A stretch of DNA of 64,000 bases, from positions 1 through 64,000 of the forward strand of contig JAKCPI010005203.1 in the NCBI GenBank assembly GCA_023213315.1, written 5' to 3'. The number at the start of each line of letters is the position of its first letter. Position 1 is the stretch's first letter. The notes below the pieces were generated by a model. That model had not been told where the DNA came from and made no database searches. It saw only the letters and a program-made list of their open reading frames with translations. Made by a program: the position numbers and the translations under genes. Origin of the DNA: Euborellia annulipes (taxonomy: Eukaryota; Arthropoda; Insecta; Dermaptera; Anisolabididae). Positions 56,004 through 64,000 of the stretch are shown here, piece after piece.

Positions 56004-56118
56004 TTTTACTGTTTGGAATGCATATTAAAATATCTATTCATGGGATAACTTAATATTTAATAAACAAAAATTATTAAATAATATTTAAATGCAATATTTC
56101 ACAAAAAGAAGTGAAATC

Positions 56119-56394
56119 TCAGCCAAAAACATCGGAGATGCAAAAAGGGGCGCCTCGCATTATTTTTGCCCAGCGTCGAGGTGAAATCAAAAAAATGCGC
56201 CTCGCTTTTCTGATTTATATAAAAGCGAGGATATATGAAACAAATAAAATTCTGTAGGGGGTTTTATTTAAGTGAAAATATTTCCTCGCTTTTATATAAA
56301 TCAGAAAAGCGAGGCGCATTTTTTTGATTTCACCTCGACGCTGGGCAAAAATAATGCGAGGCGCCCCTTTTTGCATCTCCGATGTTTTTGGCTG
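56119..56394. repeat. Terminal palindrome of unit copy 2
   Basis: It has the same arms as 54,533-54,797, nearly unchanged, while the linker before it has diverged more. Both arms have stayed complementary. Confidence 0.85.
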
Positions 56395-56395
56395 A

Positions 56396-56960
56396 GATCA
56401 TCCTAATCTGTAATTCCCAGATGGTGACACCCTACTGAAAACTAGAAACACCTAGCGTATCTTTTAATAGGCATTTTAACAAATTATTAAATATTATGTC
56501 TCAAATAAAGATTTTGGTCAAGATTTTAAATCTTATTTTATCATACATTTAAGGTAAAGTTAAAAAAAAAAAAAAAACTTGAACAGACATCTGAGAGAAA
56601 GAAGTCTTGTGTTGTACAGAACAATAGATTCTCTCTCATTTTTTGAAGTGTAGTTCTTTTGAACGTGAAGTTGTTGAGTATTTCTTCTTGGGTGTGATTA
56701 AAACTATCAAGCACTAGGCATTATGGGATTTTAAGTGCATATTTTGTGTTTCCATATCGATCCGAACTCTACATTTTCTATATTGGCTACCATTTGATCT
56801 GAATAAGAAGGCATTCAAAACGACATGGCAAAAAAAAAAAAAAATTAAAAAATTATTTTCACGTCTAAAAGCCTATTATTGTCCCAAATTGAAATAATAA
56901 AATCCATTGGATTCACCGATGTTTACGTAGCTAAAAGTGTGAATGTGGATGAGAAGGTTC
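56396..56960. other. Non-coding stretch
   Basis: A poly-A run lies at 56,562-56,577 and mixed sequence follows. Nothing is identified. Confidence 0.5.
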
Positions 56961-56972
56961 GGGTGCTGAGGG

Positions 56973-57413
56973 GTGACTAAAGACGAACCATTGCAGCCGA
57001 CGATGAAATCGTCAGGGACGGCGGTCGGTGTTTCAGCGCCGCTTGGGCCGCATACGTTGAACCAACACCAACGTGTCATAGCCGATGTGACTGTGACCGA
57101 TGTTGTAACTGTCGTCTTCGTCTTCGTCGCTATCGTCGTCGTCGTCGTCGCCCTGCTCCCGATGCCGCTGCTCGCCTTTGCCTTCGCCTCGGCACCCGTT
57201 CATAATGGGCACACTCTTAGTATAGAGCCACTTAGGCATCTGGTCACATTCCAGTCAATTACAGCCACACGACCCAATCCTAACACCTTCAGCCTTGCTT
57301 TTAGCAACATCGCCAATCAGGATGAAGTCACTATAACCGACCAACAACAACAACAAAAACACTCTCAAGCTGCCAATTCAAACAGGAACTTTGTTTATTT
57401 TAAAAGAAAGTAG
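56973..57413. other. GC-rich island with GTC repeats, possible exon
   Basis: The plus-strand frame (146 codons) has a hydrophobic run created by (GTC)n. The minus strand reads MPKWLYTKSVPIMNG, then a basic stretch, an Asp/Glu-rich run (DSDEDEDD) and IGHSHIGYDTLVLVQRMRPK. An acidic run is a more common protein feature than a poly-Val run of this kind, so a minus-strand exon is slightly favoured. Splice sites are weak. No family is recognised. Confidence 0.3.
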
Positions 57414-57892
57414 CCCTCTAATTCTTGAGTAAACTAAGCTTAAAAGTGAATTAATCCTAATTTTTTTACCAACTCGGAAGTTAAAAGAGATAAATAAGAA
57501 AGGAAGGTAAATGGTCTTTTTTAAAAATGCTTGTATTTAAGGTTGTATAGGCTAAATATAACGTTTGGAGAGAGGAGAATTCAAGCAGTATAGCAAGAAA
57601 TTTGTCATTTAAAAATTTAAGAGGATCGATTTGTATTCAAAGGAATGGAATTAAGTTCTCTTGAAATATTTTGACCCTGTTCTACTGAGAAATGAATCGA
57701 TAAATAAGAATTATATTATTCATATTATTTGATATTAATATTAAGTAGCTACTAACTAACGATTTCAATCATTTTCTTCAAGCATAAAAATATGTCCTAA
57801 TAATGAGTGTCATTTAATCTCCAAGATGTTGACAAGATGTGGATTTTTGGCTGAAGTAAGTGTTTATATTTTAGCTTTGTTTCTTTAATTTT
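57414..57892. other. AT-rich non-coding stretch
   Basis: Nothing recognisable. Confidence 0.5.
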
Positions 57893-58540
57893 TACTTTCT
57901 TTTACTCTATAGGCCTATGTGAAATATATAGGGAGAGAAAGTATTGCGATCATGTCAAAAATTCGATGTCGAGATTTTGATGAATATACACGTTTTGAGG
58001 TCCCCTGAATCCAAAAAAGTGGTTTTCGCGACATGGTCTGTCTGTCTGTCTGTGTGTGTCTTCAATTTAAAGCATGAAGGAATTGAGCTAAGAGGTTGAA
58101 ATTTTATATTTAAGTTAAGCTTTCCCCTAAGGCGTGAAAATAAGCTTTTAAACAAAATCGGTCAAAATGTACTAGTACTTTACTGATGTTCTTTTTCGGT
58201 TTTTTTTCAATTTTTCTTTTAAATTCGCTCCAACGATTTTGATTAAAATTCAATAATCAATTATTTTTTATATGCTCTTTAAAATGTATATTCTCATTTT
58301 GCCATTGAAATCTTCTGATGACCACACTACTCTTGTATTTCATAGGAAAGTTAGGAGAAATGGTAACAAAATATAAATATTTTCCCATATTTATAAATTT
58401 TACATCTAAATTCAAATGTACCGTACTGTCGGAAACTAAATATAGGACGACACAAAAAATATGGTGGGACAAGCACAGAACGCAACTTTCGTTTACCGAA
58501 GGTAAGAGAAAGTGGTGTGCTACAGTCACACCAGATTTTT
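57893..58540 (-). repeat. Family A repeat, minus orientation, full length
   Basis: Terminal hairpin 57,893-57,946, conserved block with GTGGTTTTCGCGACATGGTC, a short (TCTG)n, body, and 5' hairpin ending at about 58,540 (CAGTCACACCAGATTTTT). Both ends are present. Confidence 0.85.
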
Positions 58541-59319
58541 ATTCAAGAAAATAACATTCTAGCAGACAGGTAGAAAAGGGTTTTGGGACACTAACTATAT
58601 AACTAATTCAAACCAGACGCTCCGTTAGTTTTTTTTTCTCTAAATGGTTTTCTATACATATATTAATTAGAGCTTACTAACTTTGTAACAATCTTATCTA
58701 AATCCCACACCAGAGTTTGATTAAAATGTTATCATAGCGAGTGTCAGTCCATCATCGGCCACAAAGAAGAAGCAGCTTCATTAACCACGTAGAGAGAGAA
58801 AGTGGGATGGATGCTGGGGGCTTATTGATCGGCTTATATGTGTATGTGATATATAGGGGTCTGTTCCTCAAACTCGAGCTCCAAAATTCCAAGAGGGGTC
58901 ATTCAGAAGAGATATGAAGAAGCCCGCCAGCATCCCAGAATCTGAACCATCGACCTGTTGCAGCCTTGCTAGGGGCCCCTTTGAGGAAATAACCAAGTGA
59001 AGCACGTGACAAAAGGAGCGCCACTGATAACCGAAACAAATCAATAACTTGCGCAAATTCTAATTTAAATTCTATAAAAAAAATTTTACTAGTCTATCTC
59101 ATTCGTTCACACGTATGATCTCGGTAATTCATTCGGTTCATATTTTGAGAAATAATTACAGGTCTCCTCGACACTGCTTAAATGTAAAGCATTGTCCTAA
59201 GGATCAAGTGTTAGCTTGACACTAGCAATAAAAATGAATTTGATGGTCTAAATGGCTTCAGATACCGAAAATGTCGTAAACAAATAATGAAAATATGAGT
59301 CTTTATAGAAAAAGATATT
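58541..59319. other. Mixed stretch; possible small exon and SINE tail
   Basis: The stretch 58,740-59,040 has balanced composition. A plus frame after TATATAG (58,858) reads SVPQTRAPKFQEGSFRRDMK, then KPASIPESEPSTCCSLARGP, to a TGA at about 59,000. The minus strand is also open. No convincing splice-site pair is seen. The stretch 59,215-59,285 carries the SINE group 1 tail (TGGTCTAAATGGCTTCAGAT). Confidence 0.25.
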
Positions 59320-59488
59320 TTATACCTGGACACAGACACACACTCAGAGGACAATTTTACGGGGCCCACTTTTTGGCCTCAAATCGTGTATTTCCATCAA
59401 CATTTTGACATTGAATTTTTTACATTAATGCAATACTTTCTCTCTATATCAACTGATATAGAAATCTCGTTCTATTTTAACAGATATA

Positions 59489-60176
59489 CGAGGTCTGTTC
59501 AAAAAGTATTACGAATTTTCTTTGTTTTTCTCCAAAAATTATTTATTTAATCATGAATATCTATTTTGTACCCTTCAAAGTTATCCACACCAGATATTAT
59601 ACACTTGTGCCAACATTTTTCCTATCTTCGAAGTACTTCAAAAAATCATTTTTTGTGATCTTGTTCGTTTCGATGCCGTCTTTATCTCCTCAATCGTAGC
59701 GGAGCATCGTCGTCCTATCATGGGCCTCTTCAGTTTCGAAAACAAGAAAAAGTCACAGAGCCAGATCTAGGGAATAGGGTGGCTGCGGCATTATTAGTGT
59801 GTTGTTTTTGGCTAAAAATTAGTGCACAAGTGTGAGCAGGGATTATCATGGTGCAAAAGCCAATTTTTGTTAGCGTTTTTGGCTGATTGCTTCGCGCAAC
59901 TTGCCACCGCAGCCACTACCAGATCTGGCCCCCTGTGACTTTTTCTTGTTCCCGAAACTGAATAGGCCTATGAAAGGATGACGCTACGCTACGAGGAGCT
60001 GAACAAGATAACTAAAAATTATTTTTTGAAGTGCTTCGAGGTTTGTAAGATAAAAAGTTGGCACTGGTGGATAATATGGTGGGGATTACTTTGAAGGGGA
60101 CAAAATAGATATTCATGAATAAATACATAATTTTTGAAAAAACACAAAATTCGCGATACTTTTTGAACAGACCTCG
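59489..60176. mobile_element. Palindromic mariner derivative
   Basis: The ends CGAGGTCTGTTCAAAAAGTA and the complement are flanked by TA (59,487-59,488 and 60,177-60,178). Both arms, about 280 bp each, derive from the 3' half of a mariner element. The right arm reads DLAPCDFFLFPKL, the D34D-type motif, then after frame breaks GDYFEGDKIDIHE and a stop. The left arm is an inverted copy of the same region. It is an inverted duplication of a transposon end rather than an intact element. Confidence 0.85.
59925..60122 (+). pseudogene. Mariner transposase C-terminal relic
   Basis: A frame starting DLAPCDFFLFPKLNRPMKG breaks at a TGA. Later pieces in other frames include FFEVLR-like sequence and GDYFEGDKIDIHE before the stop. 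The third catalytic Asp region (DLAPCD) is present, and everything N-terminal is missing. Confidence 0.7.
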
Positions 60177-60195
60177 TAGATAAGAGAAAGTATCA

Positions 60196-60954
60196 GCTAG
60201 AACTGGGAAAAAAACTACCATTAAATATGTATGAAATTGCTAAGAAGCGAGTTCTCAAAATATTAGAGTTATATTTTATTTGCTTACTGTTTAAATAGAA
60301 CATTCAAACATTGGACATAGACAGTAAGAGAAAGGGAGTGGTAATGAAAGTAGGGTAATTGGTTCTAAGAACAGTATATGCTGTAATAATTAAACATACT
60401 AATTAATTATAGAGAAGGAAAAAAATCGAGGGGATCCATCCCTTAATAAAATTAAGAATTACACGATAGGCTAATTATATTGAAAATAATATACCCCCGG
60501 GGAAAAATTAATTTCACATAAATGAGCTTCGACCTCTATTATTAAATAAATTAAAAAATACTTTTTATTACTTTTAGTTTAATTCATTTGGTGATAGAAC
60601 TTTGTAAATTGTTTCTAATAAATTTCATAAAACAGAAAAGTTTTTGAATTCTTCGTAAATGATAATATATCAAACTCTTGCCAATATATTTTCAAATAAT
60701 GCGAATATGATGGGACGGTTATCGCCGTCAATAAAATATCTTAGAAGGGAGAAAGTTTGCCAAAAAGAGGCAAACTTATATTGGGGGGTAAAAGAGCTTT
60801 AGTCAGCGAAAGAAGAAGAAAAAATATCTGCTTAAACAGCTTTTATTAATTAAATTCCAAAATAAAAAGAGAATAATGAAGTTTTTTCTTCATAAGTAAG
60901 AAAAAGTAAATAAATTATCAAAAAAACATATTTCACTAAATCTGAATTTTTTAC
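60196..60954. other. AT-rich non-coding stretch
   Basis: It contains an AGTTTGCC...GGCAAACT inverted repeat at about 60,753-60,777. Nothing else is recognised. Confidence 0.45.
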
Positions 60955-61665
60955 ATTCTCTTACTTATATGGATATATGTATTTTAATTAGGGTCCGACC
61001 GAAACAAGATTTTCAACCGAAACCGAAACCGAATATTCGGCCTCAACCTTAGTTTCGGCCGAAACCGTAACCGAAACCGAAACTTGTATTTCCTATAAAA
61101 ATTTTTTTTCATTTTACTTTTTTTTTTTTTTTTGAATTTTTTTTCCTTCCCGTGAAAATCATTTTACCTTTTTTTAGGGAGACTAAAATTTTTTTTTGCA
61201 TGCGAGTCTCATCCCATTTTTTCAGACTCTGGTTTCGGCCGGCCGAAAGGTTCGGCCACTTTTTGGCCGAAACCGAAACTACGGCCGAAACCATGATTTT
61301 TGGCCGAAACTGGCCGAAACCGTAACCGAAACCGAATATTCGGTCGGTTCCTAATTTTAATATAGTATAAATGATATTTTGGTGGAAATATAGATTGCGA
61401 GTTCAAAAAAGTGGACGCGATAAATGGTGTGTCTCAAAAACAAAAAGAGGTACAAGGTTGAAATTTTATATTTATGTTAGTTTCCTCCTTGAAAAGCAGC
61501 ACGAAGCTTCTAAATAAAATCCGCCAAAGAATACATAGTATTTACGGATGTACATTTTGAGTTTTTTCGATTTTTTCCAAAATTTCCTATAGCAATTTTG
61601 TTTAAAAATCATAAATCAATTGATGCTCTTTATATTCTGATTTTGCCCTTAAAATTATGTGATGG
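60955..61665 (-). repeat. Family A repeat interrupted by hAT MITE
   Basis: The terminal hairpin arm CATTCTCTTACTTATATG (60,955) is separated from the block by the 365-bp hAT element. The body runs to about 61,665 and lacks the 5' hairpin. It is more diverged than other copies. Confidence 0.65.
60989..61353. mobile_element. hAT-type MITE with perfect 8-bp duplication
   Basis: The ends are TAGGGTCCGACCGAA and TTCGGTCGGTTCCTA. The flanks ATTTTAAT (60,981-60,988 and 61,354-61,361) are identical. The interior is an array of CCGAAAC repeats in both orientations (more than a dozen), plus a poly-T run. Confidence 0.9.
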
Positions 61666-61825
61666 GGTGTGTTGGACACCTATATAATCTTCACACAATC
61701 CAAACCTCCCTCCATCCCCCGAAATTCCAAAAATTTATAAATAAGGAGAAATATATAGAGAGAAAAATGGTGGAAAATTTTAAATGCTGATAGAAATTAT
61801 CAGGCTATGCCCCTCAATAAAAATA

Positions 61826-61985
61826 AAATCGTCACACACAGACCGATTAGCGAAAACTACTTTTTTGGAATCACGGGACTTCTTACGTGTATTTCCATTA
61901 AAATCTCGACATCGTATTTTTGACATTATCTCACTACTTTCTCACTATATGCAGCATTACATATATAGATAAGAGAAAGTAAAAA
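61826..61985 (+). repeat. Family A 3' end fragment
   Basis: It has CACACACAGACCGATTAGCG, TCTCGACATCGTATTTTTGA and the terminal hairpin ACTTTCTC ... GATAAGAGAAAGT. Confidence 0.75.
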
Positions 61986-62099
61986 TACATCATCTGGTGT
62001 CAAAAATAAAGTTTTGTGAAAAACTTTTTTCTTTTTAATGAAACTTTTGGTCCAAATTTTTTTAAATATTGTGAAAAAGGTTTCTGAGATTCATCTAAT

Positions 62100-62250
62100 T
62101 TAAAAACCTCCTGAATTCTAATGTATTGTTGGAAACTAAATATAAGTCGACCCACCAATAATCTGGTGTGACATGCACGGAATACAGTACAACTTTCGAT
62201 TTTCGAAAATAAGAGAAAGTTGTGTGCTCTGCGAAGTCACGCCAGATTAT
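62100..62250 (-). repeat. Family A 5' hairpin fragment
   Basis: It contains the complete minus-strand 5' hairpin (TCTGGTGTGACATGCACGGA ... GAAGTCACGCCAGA) and about 60 bp of adjacent body. The pairing of the outer arms is kept despite base changes on each side. Confidence 0.75.
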
Positions 62251-62875
62251 TTTTTAAATCTTTGAAGAAATTTTTCAAAATATGAAAACTAAAGAATTAA
62301 ATAATTATTAAAAATTAACCTTTGAGCATTTAATGCTCATGTGTTGAAATATGTGTTAAAAATGTTAAATTTTAATATATCTTTAAACTCGTAAGCTAGT
62401 GAGTGTTTTTAATATTCATTCATACGTATTGTTTTATCTAGAGCCTTCGGTTGAGAGGTTAAATTAGTTTATCTCAAATTATATAGAAAAGGTGTAGTTA
62501 AAAAAAGTGTGAAGATGAGATAAAAAAGTAGCCTAAAAAAAAAAAAAAAATAGATGCATTATTAGTTATTAAAAGAGAGAAAGAAAGACTTTATGACTTT
62601 CCTCTACATCTTAGAAAAAAGACTCCTCTGGGAAAATAAAAAAGAGAATCTTTTTAATAGCCTTTCTTACAAACTTTATTCGTTTTCCAAATAGATCTTA
62701 AAAGAAAACATTACTCTCAGTCTAAAGAAATTAGAGTTAAAAATGCCTTGGGCTTCTTTTCTTTCCGATAATATTATTCTTGAAAACAAGCTCGTATTTT
62801 AAAAATCTTGGTTTCTAATCAAAAATCTATTAAAATTGTTAATATAATTAGAAATTGATTGGAAAAATTTATTTA
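62251..62875. other. AT-rich non-coding stretch
   Basis: Nothing recognisable. Confidence 0.5.
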
Positions 62876-63479
62876 TATGTAGAGAGAAAGTATTTGAATC
62901 ATGTCAAAAATTCGATGTCAAGATTTTGATGGATATACATGTTTTGAGGTCCCTTGAATCCAAAAAAGTGGTTTTTGCGACATGGTCTGTCTGTGTGTGT
63001 CTGTGAACAAAATATCTCAAGAACGAAAAGAGCTAGGAGGTTGAAATTTTATATTTAAGTTAGGTACCCCCCTGGGATGTGACACGAAGCTTTTGAACAA
63101 AATGGCCAAAAAGTACTAGTACTTTACTGATGTACTTTTTTAGTTTTTTTTTTTATTTTCTCAAAATTCGCTTCAACGATTTTGATTGAAATTCAAAAAT
63201 CAATAATTTTTTAGATGCCCTTTAAAATGTATATTCTCATTTTGCTATTGAAATCTTATGAAGACCACTTTACTCTTGAACTCCATAGAAAAGATAGGAA
63301 ATGGTTGCCATGGTAACAAAAATATTCCCATGTTTTACATCTTGAATTCTAATATATCGGCCGAAACTAAATATATATCGACACAAAAAAATCTGGTGTG
63401 ACAAGCACAGAACACAACTTTCTATTACAGAAGGTAAAAGAAATTTGTTTGCTGTGCGATCAGTCACACCAGATTTTTT
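62876..63479 (-). repeat. Family A repeat, minus orientation, nearly full length
   Basis: One arm of the terminal hairpin (GTAGAGAGAAAGTATTTG), the conserved block with GTGGTTTTTGCGACATGGTC, the body and a complete 5' hairpin to 63,479 (ATCAGTCACACCAGATTTTT) are present. Confidence 0.85.
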
Positions 63480-64000
63480 ATGTTGAGAATCAGAAGTAGT
63501 TGAGACCAATCATAATAGACGCCCGAATATTATTGCCTCTGCTATCTTTTGTTGACAATATGGTTGCCTACCCGCAGGGCTCTATCTTTATTCATAGAGA
63601 AAATCATAAGGACTACATTTTATTTTTTTAAATAAATATAAATAATAATAAATATCAATCAGAGCTTTTTCTTTTTTTTTATTTAAATATGATTTGAATT
63701 ATCCAGAAATAAAGCAATAGGTAGGTAAGTGCGAACAGATTTCACAAATGGTTCTATAATATATCCAATCAATGGGCAATTAATGTAGGCCCTTATTGAT
63801 TTTATACTTAGCGATGAGAGGGAGATGTAATTTATTCCGAAGCGGCTGTGAAAAAGCGGAAGAAAATTACAAATTTATTTATTTAAATTTTATAATTATT
63901 CCCAGTGGAAAAAGTGGAGAAAGTGAGATATTTATCAAATTGTCTATATATCTAGAGTTGGGTTGAGTTGGATAAAAAAAAAAAAGTAAATTGATGAGTT
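63480..64000. other. AT-rich non-coding stretch to window end
   Basis: Nothing recognisable. A poly-A run lies at about 63,976-63,985. Confidence 0.5.

Larger units (their letters stand above)
54799..56395. mobile_element. Minisatellite-palindrome unit, copy 2
   Basis: This 1,597-bp direct repeat of copy 1 has the same leader (poly-T run longer, 55,032-55,083), six monomers instead of eight, and the same palindrome. The length difference of 191 bp is close to two monomers. Scattered base differences show the duplication is not brand new. Confidence 0.8.
59320..60195 (+). repeat. Family A 3' end interrupted by mariner palindrome
   Basis: The 3' block (CAAATCGTGTATTTCCATCA, TTTTGACATTGAATTTTTTA) runs into the hairpin arm ACTTTCTCTCTATATC. 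The other arm, GATAAGAGAAAGTA, lies beyond the insertion at 60,178-60,191. Confidence 0.75.

Noticed and set aside
56973..57413. 146-residue plus-strand membrane-like protein
   Set aside because: The hydrophobic stretch is a by-product of a GTC repeat. The opposite strand is open too and gives a more usual acidic run. No gene call was made on the plus strand.

Overview
This is an AT-rich window from an animal nuclear genome, most likely an invertebrate. It carries tRNA-derived SINEs, many hAT, piggyBac, Tc1/mariner and Harbinger-like elements, Penelope/retrozyme-like retroelement ends and microsatellites. It also has one well-supported GT-AG spliced exon. I cannot place the species. There are no operons, no rRNA, no intact tRNA gene, and no complete protein-coding gene.

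Layout. At 1-9.9 kb, hairpin-ended repeats (here called family A) and palindromic MITEs surround a GC-rich island (5.6-6.0 kb). At 9.9-11.3 kb lies a degenerate piggyBac transposon. At 12.8-26 kb there are inverted pairs of hammerhead-ribozyme-like motifs, more family A copies (one nested in another), SINEs and nested TA-flanked MITEs. At 26-36.7 kb, GC-rich islands that may be exons or conserved non-coding DNA are separated by hAT-type MITEs. At 38-48.7 kb come more MITEs, a 694-bp hammerhead-bearing insertion with a 14-bp target-site duplication, and a broken mariner transposase. The best host coding piece is a 233-nt minus-strand exon at 49,292-49,524. At 52.4-56.4 kb is a repeat complex: a perfect 171-bp tandem duplication, then a 1.8-kb unit present twice, each copy holding a 99-bp minisatellite and a large terminal palindrome. 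At 57-64 kb are another GC-rich island, family A copies, a palindromic mariner derivative and a hAT MITE with a perfect 8-bp duplication.

Reading. The window looks like a large intron or gene desert of a minus-strand gene, filled by successive transposon insertions that can be ordered by nesting. Three points stand out. (1) About a dozen loci share the hammerhead-like signature CTGANGA - stem II - CGAAA - GTC with covarying stem II sequences, and three of these insertions have exact 10-14 bp target-site duplications. (2) Family A, about 20 copies or fragments, has a hairpin at each end; its 3' hairpin has been hit independently by three unrelated elements. (3) The 1.8-kb minisatellite-plus-palindrome unit is tandemly duplicated.

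No database search was possible. Family names rest on target-site duplications, terminal repeats and short protein motifs visible in the sequence.
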